Source: Reticulitermes speratus
Lineage: Eukaryota; Arthropoda; Insecta; Blattodea; Rhinotermitidae
Assembly (NCBI GenBank): GCA_021186555.1
Contig: JAJKFL010000042.1
Location: 23,311,521-23,375,520, forward strand
Direction of reading: 5' to 3'
DNA length: 64,000 nucleotides
The notes below the pieces were generated by a model. That model saw nothing but the letters and a program-made list of their open reading frames with translations. It made no database searches and was not told the DNA's origin. Positions 24,785-34,415 of this stretch are shown here, one piece after another; position 1 is the first letter of the stretch; the number at the start of each line of letters is the position of its first letter. The position numbers and the translations under genes are program-made.

Positions 24785-25050
24785 GGGTGATATAAGGACA
24801 CTACATTAAAGTAGTTAAATAGTGCATTTGTGGTCATTTTATTTTAATTTAAATATACTTGTTTTATCATTATGATCTTTTTAAATAGGCACTTAAAAAT
24901 GTTTTATATTGGGTAAATTTTGGGGGTCTGGAACGGATTAATTCAATTTACATTATTTCTTATGGGGAAATTTAACTCGAAAGTCGAACAACTTGAAAGT
25001 CGAACCGTCTCCTGGAACGGATTGTGTTCGAAGTTCGAGGTTTCACTGTA

Positions 25051-28000
25051 CTTTATTTTATTCCTTTCGTCAGTAATGCAGAATAATGTATCGGGCAGAC
25101 ATTGTTGTTTTCAGTCGAACTTAGTTATTTCACGTTTAAGATGAATTCCGGAAAGAGAGAGCGAAAACAAATAAGAGTTAGAAAATAAATATTTAAACGA
25201 ACAGTTTTCTGTTTCTTATTTAAAGTCTTCGTGTATTTGAGGCAAATGCAAATTACATTTACTCTGTATTTATGAGAACAGAAATGGTTAGCGATAAAGA
25301 TATGTGCATGTTGTGGAAAGATATTTTCTTACCGTCACAGACTTTCGCATACCAATTATACATAAATCATTAAAAGCTGGAGATGTGGAAGTGTTACAGT
25401 AATACGTTTTCACAGTCGTTTACTAACAGAAAAGGCACACTAAACTTCTTCTTTATATCAGTGGCTGTTACTAAACGGCCTTAATATATTCATGGTAGAC
25501 GGAAATAATTCTTCTGTTACAAAGGAACTTTACAGGGAATAGAAGCTCTTGTCCACAGCTGGAAAATTTCATTCTCAGATTGAAGAAAATGGAGAAGTTT
25601 GACAATCAACGGAACCCAGATGCTGCATCCTGTGATTCCGAAACGTTCATTAGAACTAAACCGGAGGAAAAATCTGTGGGTGGTGTTGAGGGAAAGCGGG
25701 TGAAAGACAGAATTGGGTACAGAAGAAAGGAGCCAAGAAAAGTGAAAACAGAACGTCATTAAGCCCAATTAGCAGCCAGTTAAACCACGTGAGAGATCCT
25801 GTTTCTTTTTCTTTTAGATTCTATTCTTTCCCTTGTTGCTTAATTTCTTCCGACCACGAGAGACTATTTCTTTTACTTTCCTTTTTATCTCTTAAATTCT
25901 TTTTCGGTGGATAACTAGTCTTCTTTTTCAACGTGATGTGTTGATTGGCTAAATAAGACACCATGTTCTTTACACTGTTCTTCAGCTTATGAAGTTAACT
26001 TAGAAGAAGACCACTTCCTTAACTGTTTCTATTTCAGTTGCATTTCCTTCAACATAAAAGCCATGAAGAGTTTTTATCTGCAGCAGATACGAATTATTTA
26101 TTGTCTTGTATCAATTAAGGAAACATATGCAACACATTAAGCTAAATATTTTAGCCGAAGTTGCGGATCGGCTGGAACATCAAGACACGTAGTCCGGTGG
26201 ATAAGTAGACTACCGAAGTTTCGGAGGTACCTGCTATCTACATTTTCTCGGAGCGGCACTTTCTTTATCAATAATGTAGTACGTCTATCAAGACACATGG
26301 CGAGACATTCTGCATGAAGTTATTCTTCATATGCACCGCCGAAAGAACATCAAAACTGAAAATTTTTGAGTTTCATTATTTTTGGAGGAAGCAGTTTCCT
26401 ACCGAACAGGCGGGCGCATTCGCTTCATTAACACGCTGCACGCGAAGTCGTGCCGCAGTGTCTCATTTTCTTGCACCTCCTTCCATACTGGTGTAATCCT
26501 TACTGTCTCAGAGACGTCACCTCTTACTGGAAATATAGATCTTGTGGTCTGACTCTTAGTTTCCTCAAAGATGGAAATCCGCAAATATCTTATCCGGTAA
26601 ATCGGCAGGGAGGCCAAACGAAGCGTTGATGCTGCAAGAATCGGTTCGGTTCCGCCTGTACCTGATTTATTTCATGCAAGGAATTCGCAACATGAAAATA
26701 AATAAGGCCTCTGAATAAAACTTCTTACCGGTGCAGATATTTATAAAACGTGTTGATAACATATAGCAATTTAATCAATATATTATATTGGGTTTATAAA
26801 ACCAAATTCAATCAAGTTACTATTATATTTTAACAGTTAGTTCCTACTTCACAGTAAATACCCTGGGCCTCCAGTACAAAGAATGACAGATTAATGCATT
26901 TTAGGGACGCACTATCAGTTTATATCGCACTAAACACATACAAGTACAGCGTGGAAAAATACAGAAATATTTAGTTCTAAAGAATATGGCATATGTGTTA
27001 CCCCTGTCTTATATTATTAATAATTTCATTTGTCGGTACTAACACTATCTTTTGCAGCCCAAATGTTTTTGTTGCTACCGGCTGTTTAAGAAAGCCACTG
27101 GCACCGGTCTTCTTAGCAAACGTCCTCAAAGAGCAACTTGGCTCATGTGTAACTCGACTGATGTGTATCTTGGATGTAATCGACTCGAATCACCAAAAAT
27201 TTTTCGAGTGACGTCATATCGTTTTTTCCTCGGTGCTGTGGAGTTACTATACTGAAAGTCACACTTTATAGTTACTAGGTTTTTTGCCATTATTATTATT
27301 ATTATTGTTGTCATCAATAGTAGTAACAGAATTACCATTAGCAGCAAGTATTGTAAAAATCTAAGAAGGTAAAGAAAAAGACATTTGAGAAAATAGTAAA
27401 ATTAGAATGTCCATAATATTTATTCTTCACTAAATATTATCTGGGTGATCAAGAGGAGGAGAATAGTATTGGCAGGGCATGTGGCAAGTATGAGGAAGAA
27501 GACAAAAGCACAGGGTAGCAGCAATGTCGGTATTTCATAACTTTGAATTTGATAAGATGTCCATGAAATTTTTAATTAATCATCATTGTCATGATAATTC
27601 GAATCACCTAACCGATCTCCGAGATAAATATAGAAAATATATGTAGAAGATTAATCATATTGAAACATACCTTGGGGTAAAATTCTAGATTGATGGCCAG
27701 AAAATACACTTTCTAATGGGGTACGAACATAGTACTGTTTCACGCTAACGATCGATGTACAACGTTACATGCATGTATATTGACATGCCAAGAGAGCACT
27801 TAAAACTGTGTAACAGCAACTGTGTTATGCATTAATTTTAACAGCAGGAAATAAGGGTGTGAAGTGGTATTGTGGTAATACATTTGGGACTGTTGACAAT
27901 AGCCAGGAAATAATAAGGTTTATTGCCAAATTTGCAGTAAATCGCAAAAAAGAATTACTCTAACAGGCTGCGGAATCCTTTCCTGCAAATTTAAAATTGA

Positions 28001-28252
28001 CCTGCAGTTTTGCATTGTATTTTTACATGTTGTTGTACCTTGCAATAACTTGTTAAAGAAATACTGAAATTAAATCGTGTAATTTTTTCCTCCTTTTAAT
28101 AATTTAGTGCTTTTGTGTAAATATTCTTTTATACAGTTTTACAGCATTCTGCTTTGTACTTCTGAACACTGTTTATGCTATCAGGTGTTCTTATGCATTA
28201 CATGCATTTCTTTGTACTTAGTATCCTCTCCAGTGCTTTATTGGTATAGGTT
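25051..28252. other. Unassigned AT-rich DNA
   Basis: No gene or repeat family recognised. Short frames at 25517-25768, 26314-26617 and 26993-27255 occur in pairs on opposite strands or frames and carry no domain. An imperfect (ATT)n tract lies at about 27289-27307. Confidence 0.5.
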
Positions 28253-28779
28253 TACTTGTCTGTATGTTATTCATCCGTTTGTGCACATTATACATGAAAA
28301 ATAACAATGTCAGTGGAGCACATCTAACAGAAACTTTACTCAAGAAACCCAGCTACATATTTCGGCCATATGTGTAAGCTACCATCTCCTTGTATAGTAA
28401 CTAAGGAGGAGATATACAACATATACAAAATAACATAAACTCGAATATAGCTCAAATATTTACAAATATCATAGCCCTAATATTTGAAGGTAATATTTCC
28501 TATGTTTTAATTGAAACGTTGACTTAAATGTAGCTGTACCTCTTATCGGTTATAACAGTAACAAATTGGTTGAAAATAAAAGTAAATTGCACGGTGGCGG
28601 AATATCTACACGCGTGTAATAAAACCCAGGGCTTAGATCGCGATATTAAGAATCCAAACCGCCACTCTGCCATTCTTTGTTAATTTTCAACTATTTGGAT
28701 AATGTGTAACCAATAAGATGTACAGCTAGTTTTAGGCTAACTTTTTAATCAAAATATAGAAAATGTAATCTTAATTTTT

Positions 28780-29034
28780 CCCCCCTATGGCTTGACAGCC
28801 CTATATGGGCCTGGGCCTCCTCATTTCGTCGAGGTTTCATGATCACACACTTTAGACACACCACAGTCGGTAGGAATCCTCTCGACGAGGGACCACCTCG
28901 TCGCAGAGACCTCTACCTGTCAACACACAACACTCACAAGAGACAGACATCCATGCTCCGGTGGGATTCGAACCCACGATCCTAGAAAGCGAGAGGCCGA
29001 AGACCCACGCCTTAGACCGCAAGGCCACTGGGAT
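28780..29034 (-). mobile_element. SINE family A (tRNA-derived), full-length, minus strand
   Basis: On the minus strand it begins with a tRNA-like head: an A-box-type GTGGCCTTGCGGTCTAAG (29028-29011) and a B-box GGTTCGAATCC within the palindromic word GTGGGATTCGAACCCACG (28961-28978). The head looks tRNA-Leu/Ser-like. The body follows (GGTAGAGGTCTCTGCGACGA, CCTACCGACTGTGGTGTG) and the tail is ATAGGGGGGAAAAA. It is not a functional tRNA: the acceptor and anticodon arms do not fold properly. Confidence 0.9.
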
Positions 29035-29149
29035 CGACAATCTTAATATATAAAGACTATGAAATTTGTAACGAGTTGAGTTCAGAACTGGTTTCCTGTC
29101 ATTTTATTCCTGCTGTATATTACCTCCTTTGTTACTATGCAACATTATG

Positions 29150-29178
29150 ATAGCTTACTCATACAGCCGAAACATGTA
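29150..29178 (+). ncRNA. Degenerate hammerhead remnant
   Basis: GCCGAAACATGTAG (29166-29179) preserves the GAAAC, short stem III and GUA part, but the CUGANGA box upstream is replaced by TTATGATAG. The inverted partner at 28353-28385 is similarly decayed. Predicted inactive. Confidence 0.5.
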
Positions 29179-29240
29179 GCTGAGTCTCTTAGATAAAGTA
29201 TGTGTTGGTTGTGTCGACTCTATTCTTAATATTCAGGCTT

Positions 29241-29517
29241 GCTTCTTGTTATGAAGCACTTAAGTATAATAATCGAAATTTTGGTTTTGTTCTTCTCCTT
29301 TTGGGGTATTATTATTAATTACTCATTATTATTAATTAATTAATTAGTTTATTTATTTGTTTTAAACCTTCAATCTATCTGCCGAGAACTGAACCACTAC
29401 ACTGCTGAGATTGGTAGCTGTTCTCAGCAAACAAGCCTAACACACAAACAAACCTTGGCATGGAGTGCGCATTAAGGTGGAAACAAATATGAGTATAGTC
29501 ATAAGGAACGTCGCCAA
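29241..29517. other. Unassigned AT-rich DNA
   Basis: An (ATT)-rich stretch at 29308-29350. No other feature. Confidence 0.55.
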
Positions 29518-29748
29518 CCCCAGTGGCCTTTCGGTCTAAGGCGTGGGTCTGCGGCCGCTCGATTACTAGGATTGTGGGTTCGAATCCCACCGGGGGCATG
29601 TTGTGAAGTAGAGGTCTCTGCGACGAACTGGTCCCTCGTCCAGAGGAGTCCTACCGAATGGGGTGTGTCTAAAAAGTGTGATCGTGAAGCCTCGAAAAAT
29701 GACGCGGCCTAGGCCCCCAAGGGGCTGTCGAACCATTAAAAAAAAAAG
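29518..29748 (+). mobile_element. SINE family A (tRNA-derived), full-length, plus strand
   Basis: The tRNA-like head has AGTGGCCTTTCGGTCTAAGG (A box, from 29522) and GGTTCGAATCCC (B box, from 29577). The body has GTAGAGGTCTCTGCGACGAA, GTCCAGAGGAGTCCTACCGA and GGGGCTGTCGAACC, and the tail is CATT followed by a run of A. The opposite orientation of the 28.8 kb copy, 480 bp away, shows independent insertion. Open frames on its minus strand are incidental. Confidence 0.9.
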
Positions 29749-30367
29749 GAAATTCATTAGAGCAAGAAGAAAAGACTGATAAAAGTGGAGAAAACGTTAT
29801 AAGAAAATTAACATCAAGAGAAAATGAATAGTAAAAGGAAATGAAACAAATAGGTACACCACCGGTCCAAATAAAAGTAGATCGGTCTGCACAGAGACTT
29901 TCTATTACACTACAAAAGAACCCGTCTCACGCTGGTGCTACAAAAGTTGCTATAATACACAGACGCTCTGAGTAGCACATCGAGGTGTGAAATAAAGAGT
30001 AGCAAAGCAGAAAACAGGCTGGTGTGACAGTAATGATCTAGATCTCTACTCGAAGGATGTGTATTCCGGTTTTAATTTTTACCGCCTAACCGACGGATTT
30101 TTAAAGTATTCCGTAATTCTTATCACTTTTTCCGTTCTAATGCTGATAAAAGCCTTTGAAGGAGGCCAGCACAGTCTCGTAACTATTCGCAACGAGCTTT
30201 CGGTGTCATTTAAAAATGCATACTACTGGCTATACTTCTATCGTAGATGAGCTGAAAATGAGATAGTTAGTAATTAATAGCCACTGTTTTTTAGAATATG
30301 GAAAAACGCAATGCTGGGTTCAAGTTTTGTTTAGTCATGATTTTTAAATTACGTAATTCCAATCCGT
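29749..30367. other. Unassigned DNA up to the LINE insertion site
   Basis: No gene recognised. The last 13 bp (AATTCCAATCCGT, 30355-30367) is the left target-site duplication of the LINE. Confidence 0.6.
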
Positions 30368-30692
30368 GGGAGCCGAAGGGGCAGTATGTGGTCTTGTACG
30401 TGCCTCTTGCTCTCGAAGGGGTACGAGTAAAACACAAGAAATGCCACTTATTGCTGCCAAGTCCCATGTGTGCATGTCCACGTCATGATCCCCGGGCAAC
30501 GCCAGTTGGCAGCTAAGACATGCAGGGGCGAAACGCGGGTTCCGGACGCGTTAATTCGGACTTGAGAGCTAGGGGAACATAACCCCGACAGAAAAGACCT
30601 GGTCCTCCGAGGTTAACGGGGTTGGACTTCAGGCCAGCGACCTGTCTCCGGAAAACGCAAGTGCAAAAAAAGCTCAAGTAGGGAAAGATAGG

Positions 30693-31500
30693 ATGGATTG
30701 CAATAGACGACCTAAGCATGCAAAAAAGACTAAGGGTGATATCATCGGCATTGCCACATGGAATGTACAAACATTATTAAAACCAGGTAGAATGCAGGAG
30801 ATAGCAGACCAGATTAAAAACTCACAAATTAAAGTTCTAGCACTACAAGAAATAAGGCGGAAAGGATATGGGCAAATAAAAAAGAAAGAATATATTATGT
30901 ATTACAGCTGCGATCCAGAAAAGCAGGTCAAAATGATAAAGGATTCGTAATCCAGAAGGATTTAGAAAAGAACATAATGAGTTTTGAACCGGTTACAAAT
31001 AGATTGTGCAAGCTCAGATTACGAGGAAAATTTCATAACATAAAAATCATAAATTGACATGCTCCGACAAAAGATAAGGAAGAGGAAGAAAATGAATTAT
31101 TTTATACACAGTACCAAACATCAACAGATAAGACGCCTAGAAACGACATTCTAGTAATATTAAGAGATTTTAATTCCAAGAATAGTAAGGAGAAGGCATA
31201 CAATAAAGTTTGTCGTCAACACACGTTGCATGATAACACTAATAATAATGGTGAATTCCTCTGTAATTTTGCAATAGAGAATAATTTAATAGTTGCAATA
31301 CCCAATTTCCGCATAAAAGGATTTATACAGGTACGTGGCTCTCTTTAGATAGTCTAACACTGAATCAAATAGATCACGTTTTAACTGGAAGGAGTAAAAA
31401 TATAATGATAATAGATGTTAAAACCCGCAGGGGATATAAGTGCGACTCGGATCATTTTCTAGTCCAAGCTCTTGTAAAATATAAATTAGTAATAAATAAG
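30693..31500 (+). pseudogene. LINE endonuclease domain (APE-like), broken
   Basis: The frame opens with the endonuclease start GIATWNVQTL (catalytic Asn), followed by VLALQEIRRKG (catalytic Glu). It stays open to 30950; a frameshift near 30925 moves the reading to GFVIQKDLEKN. A TGA stop replaces the usual Trp in the segment before HAPTKDKEEE (about 31057). Further on, VILRDFNSKN stands where GDFN is usual (Gly lost, Asp kept), and NQIDHVL and SDHFLV close the fold. An active enzyme of this type nicks target DNA to prime reverse transcription; this copy cannot be translated as one protein. Confidence 0.88.
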
Positions 31501-31504
31501 GTAA

Positions 31505-31852
31505 ATGGAAGTAAAAGGAAAACGTGGGAAGAGAAAGATTTACATAATAAAGAAAAAAATTAGTATAGAAATAAAATATACATTGAATGAAATAAAAGAC
31601 CAGAGAAACAGGATGTTAACGGAGAATGGGGAAAATATAAAGGATGCTATAATTCAATCAGCCTCAGAAGTCTTAAAGCAAAACAGCAGTGTCAAAAGAA
31701 ACGAGTGGTGGGACGAAAATTGTAAAAATGCTGTTAAAAAGAAAAATGAGGCACGACAAATATTTTTACAGAAAAGAACTCGTAATTGTCAAGAGTTGTA
31801 TGGAATACAAAGATTACTGACAAATAAATTATGTAAACAAAAAAGGAAATAA
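31505..31852 (+). pseudogene. LINE ORF linker between endonuclease and reverse transcriptase
   Basis: A 115-codon open piece of the LINE ORF, Lys- and Glu-rich, containing NEWWDENCKNAVKKKNEARQ, a word typical of the linker between the two enzymatic domains in LINEs of this kind. Stops follow at 31850 and beyond, and the reading frame shifts several times before the reverse transcriptase. Confidence 0.8.
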
Positions 31853-32149
31853 TGGATTAATAACAAATTATTGGAAGTTGAAAAGCATATAGAAGAAATG
31901 ATGCAAGGAAATTTTACAAGGATATTAAACAATTCTCAGGTGACTACACTCAACATATGATGATATGAAGAGATAAAGAAGGAAGATGTTATACGATAAA
32001 AAATCTATTTTGGAGAAATGGAAGGAATATTTCAGTGAGGTATTGAATATAGAGAGTAGTTTTGAGAAAGAGGAAACAATAGTGATATCTCCAAATGAAG
32101 ACTATCAATTGAATGATCCAACCTATAATGTAGTAAAGAATATAATAAT

Positions 32150-33011
32150 TATATTCAAATAGCACAGATCCCCGGGTCCAGATAACGTCCCAGCAGTGTT
32201 ACTTAAAAATGGCGGAGTGCTCCTTAAAAGTAGAATATTTAAATTGATACTGAAAATCTGGAAGAAAGAAGAAATGCCCAAAGATTAGTCCGAAGGGATT
32301 ATATGTCCGATTTAAAAAAAGGAGACCACCACTGTGTAATAATTACAGAGGGATCACCCTATTAAATGTAAAGTATAAAGTTTTTGCAATATTATTATAT
32401 AATAGATTACTAGAAATAGTTGAAAAACAGTTAGGAGATTTCCCAATGGGATTTCGGCCAGGAAGATCGACAATTGACAATATTCATATTGTACGACAGA
32501 TATTTGAAAAGTGTTATGAATATAATATTAATTTACACAATCTGTTTATTGACTTTTCACAAGCATTTGATGCAGTGAACAGAGATAAATTATTTGAATA
32601 TCTTGAATATTATCAAACTCCACCAAAGTTAATAAAGGTAATAAACATAACTCTGCAAGATACAACAGCAAAGTTAAAATTAATGATGAAGTGACTGAAC
32701 TAATAGAAATAAAATCCGGAGTACGACAGGGTGATCCTCTCTCTACCCTGCTATTTAGCATAGTCATAGATGTTATAATAAAGAAACTCAACCCAAGACG
32801 AAACATTTCCACCAGATTAATGCAAACATGTGCATATGCCGATGGCGTGTTGGTTAAATCCAGAACACAACAAGCAATGATTGAAACCTTCACAAAATTA
32901 AAAGGAGAGGCATCAAAATTGGGCCTGACAATAAATGAAAATAAAACAAAGTATCCGTACTGTACAAGACAGGTATTGAGAAATGTACCACAAAGTCTTG
33001 AAGAAACATAA
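32150..33011 (+). pseudogene. LINE reverse transcriptase, broken, catalytic YADD mutated to YADG
   Basis: Recognisable blocks in order: HRSPGPDNVPAVLLKNGG (about 32161), YRGITLLN (about 32348), MGFRPGRSTIDNI (32446), FIDFSQAFDAVNRDKLFEYL (about 32549), SGVRQGDPLSTLLFSI (from 32715) and CAYADG (32829-32846). The fingers-palm order is that of LINE reverse transcriptases. A frameshift near 32672 separates the 32446-32694 frame from the 32691-33011 frame. The second catalytic Asp of YADD is Gly (GGC at 32844-32846), which would abolish polymerase activity. A 197-codon minus frame over this segment is an antisense by-product. Confidence 0.92.
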
Positions 33012-33618
33012 ATTGAGCAAGTGAATCGATCTAAGTATCTAGGTTCTATAGTTAATAATAATAATTCAATAGAGGATGAAATAAAAGAAAAATAGCTGCA
33101 GGAAACAAAGCTTATTATGTGAATAAATCCTTTTCCCAAAGAAAGTTAATTTCAAAGGTGGCAAAATTAAATTTTTATAAAGCAGTGATAAGACCTGTTG
33201 TTACATATGCTTCTGAAACCTGGGTACTAAAGTAAAATATTACAGAGAAGTTACTAAGATTTGAAAGACAGATTTTAAGAAAACTCTATGGTCCATTTAA
33301 AAGCCCGTATGCAGCATGGAGATTACGAAATAATGAGGAATTGGATAGGGTAATTAGAAAGCAAAATATTGTAAGACAAATAAAAGCGAAGAGACCTGGA
33401 AGGTTCTGGCATACACAAAGAATGGAAGAACATCGAATAACTAGGAAGATAACCAACATTATTAAACAGGCCAAATGGAAGACCTAAAGAGAGATGGTGG
33501 GACAGTGTACGTGGAGATCTAAAAATTGTGGGTGTACTGGATTGGAAAAAGAGTGTTTTTGATAGAAAATATTGGCAAGGAATACTTGAGCAGGCCAAAA
33601 CCCATCTAGGGTTGTAGA
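33012..33618 (+). pseudogene. LINE ORF C-terminal region, broken
   Basis: Continues in several frames: SKYLGSIVNNNNSIEDEI, then NKAYYVNKSF, FYKAVIRPVVTYASETWVLK, LLRFERQILRKLYGPFKSPY, NNEELDRVIRKQNIV and RWWDSVRGDLKIVGVLDWKK. These are the usual downstream motifs of RTE-like ORFs. In-frame stops interrupt it (for example after DEIKEK and after WVLK). Confidence 0.85.
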
Positions 33619-33635
33619 GCTTAATAAGAAGTAAG

Positions 33636-34253
33636 AATTCCAATCCGTTCCGAAAGTTACATGGATTATTCGAGATAAACTTCAGTCTCTATGTAGATTT
33701 CAGTGGGCATGGTAATTCACCAATAAATAACATTCTGTAATCATAGCGAGCATAAGTAGAAATTAACGGGGTATTATATTTAAATCCTAATCTACGTAAC
33801 AGTTCTTTACAAACATTGCCGTTACATTAAGTTTTCCATATACTGAATTAACTGTAGTTCTTAATCACAAAACACAGTCCTGTTAACGCATGTGCGATGC
33901 AAATGTAAAACCAGCAGTAATGTCCCATGTTGTGTACGAATGATTCTCCCGGTGATGGTGGAGCACAGGCTGAAACATTTCGGAAAGAATATTATAGGCA
34001 CATAAAGAAAGAAGTATTACAATCCTTTAGTCTACAGGGATGATGGTGTTTTATTACTTGTTCATAATATTACTTCGGCCGATTTCATTTGAGAAGCCTA
34101 TTGCGAATAAACTGGGACTACACTCTTATACGTTTATGCCATATTAGGAAAATGAAAGTACAGGGAGGGAACTATGAGCAGGTAATAAAGAAAATTTTAT
34201 GTTATGTTAAAAAGGTAAAAGTAAATTTAAATGGATTGTATACTTAATATTAT
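33636..34253. other. Right LINE duplication, then unassigned DNA
   Basis: 33636-33648 is the second copy of the 13-bp duplication. Around 33950-33985, GGTGATGGTGG...GCTGAAACATTTC vaguely resembles a hammerhead half, but the core is not preserved. Nothing else. Confidence 0.5.
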
Positions 34254-34415
34254 ACATGTTCCCTGCAGTTGTTTTACATATGTAAGATTTTATACCAGCG
34301 TACGATGTACACTGCTTGTGTCTATGGAGGATGACTACCTGATGATCGCTGAGATAGTCAGCCGAAACATGTAGGAGTGCATAAACCCATTGTGCAGTAG
34401 TTGGTAATAAACACT
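34254..34415 (+). mobile_element. Penelope-like element with intact-looking hammerhead
   Basis: A left arm, CATATGTAAGATTTTATACC (about 34277-34296), weakly matches the reverse complement of the right arm (ATTGTGCAGTAGTTGGTAAT and beyond, to about 34420). The region between holds the hammerhead. The 3' wording GTGCAT...AGTTGGTAATAAA is shared with the 22.7, 45.2 and 54.6 kb copies. The ends and the duplication are not resolved. Confidence 0.6.
34339..34373 (+). ncRNA. Hammerhead ribozyme motif, canonical core
   Basis: CTGATGA (34339-34345), perfect 5-bp stem II GCTGA (34348-34352) with TCAGC (34358-34362) around a GATAG loop, and GAAAC (34364-34368). ACA/UGU forms a minimal stem III, with cleavage triplet GUA (34371-34373). 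Stem I can form GGAGU (34374-34378) with ACUAC (34334-34338) at four of five positions. Stem III is too short for a stable loop, so activity as a dimer is the likely mode, as reported for PLE hammerheads. Confidence 0.88.

Larger units (their letters stand above)
24348..24848 (+). mobile_element. Penelope-like element nested in the Tigger-like element
   Basis: Flanked by an exact 12-bp duplication TTAAATATACTT (24336-24347 and 24849-24860). Directly after the left duplication comes a one-sided tail, TTCACACTGTTATTACCGTG, homologous to the tail of the 44.6 kb element. The arms then follow: AAATGCACTATTTAACTACT with TAATGTAGTGTCCTTATAT (left) and the reverse complement near 24789-24830 (right). 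A hammerhead lies inside the right arm only. No coding capacity. Confidence 0.88.
24049..25048. mobile_element. Pogo/Tigger-like non-autonomous DNA transposon, interrupted by a PLE
   Basis: The terminal inverted repeats are CAGTGGACCCTCGAACTTCG (from 24049) and its partner, ending CGAAGTTCGAGGTTTCACTG at 25048. They match over about 24 bp and are bordered by TA on both sides (24047-24048 and 25049-25050). Sub-terminal GAACTCGAACAAA-type words recur inside both ends. TA duplication and this CAGTG...CCTCGAACTTCGAAC end are typical of Tigger-type elements of the Tc1/mariner superfamily. No transposase frame is present. About half the length is a later insertion (24348-24848); the short frame at 24920-25144 is incidental. 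Confidence 0.85.
28253..29240. mobile_element. Decayed Penelope-like arm pair split by a SINE
   Basis: The left arm (about 28295-28420, minus orientation) and right arm (about 29105-29225, plus orientation) match as inverted copies through CTCCT.AGTTACTAT, GGTAGCTTAC, GGCCGAAAYATGTAGCTG and TTTCTTGAGTAAAG-like words. CTGTATGTTATTCATCCG with GTGCACATTATAC at 28257-28291 resembles the PLE tail. Both hammerhead cores have lost the CUGANGA box. A SINE A lies between the arms. No clear target-site duplication. Confidence 0.6.
30368..33635 (+). mobile_element. LINE, RTE-like, full-length but inactivated
   Basis: Bounded by an exact 13-bp duplication AATTCCAATCCGT (30355-30367 and 33636-33648), giving an element of 3268 bp, the usual size of RTE-clade LINEs. 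A GC-rich 5' leader (30368-30690, with GGGTTCCGGACGCG and CCAGCGACCTGTCTCCGG) precedes an endonuclease, a linker, a reverse transcriptase and a C-terminal region (LRFERQILRKLYGP, AKRPGRFW). The 3' end is short and AAG-rich (TTAATAAGAAGTAAG) rather than poly-A. The single ORF is broken by frameshifts and in-frame stops. RTE-like is my best family guess, from size, layout and C-terminal motifs. Confidence 0.92.

Noticed and set aside
28961..28978. Possible functional tRNA gene (GTGGGATTCGAACCCACG)
   Set aside because: This is the T-arm-like B-box region of a SINE head; acceptor and anticodon stems do not form and the body continues as SINE.
32546..33139. 197-codon open frame on the minus strand
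   Set aside because: It lies antisense to the LINE reverse transcriptase, whose plus-strand motifs are unmistakable; the minus frame is a by-product.
33950..33985. Hammerhead-like GGTGATGG...GCTGAAAC
   Set aside because: Core bases and stem II are not preserved well enough to call.
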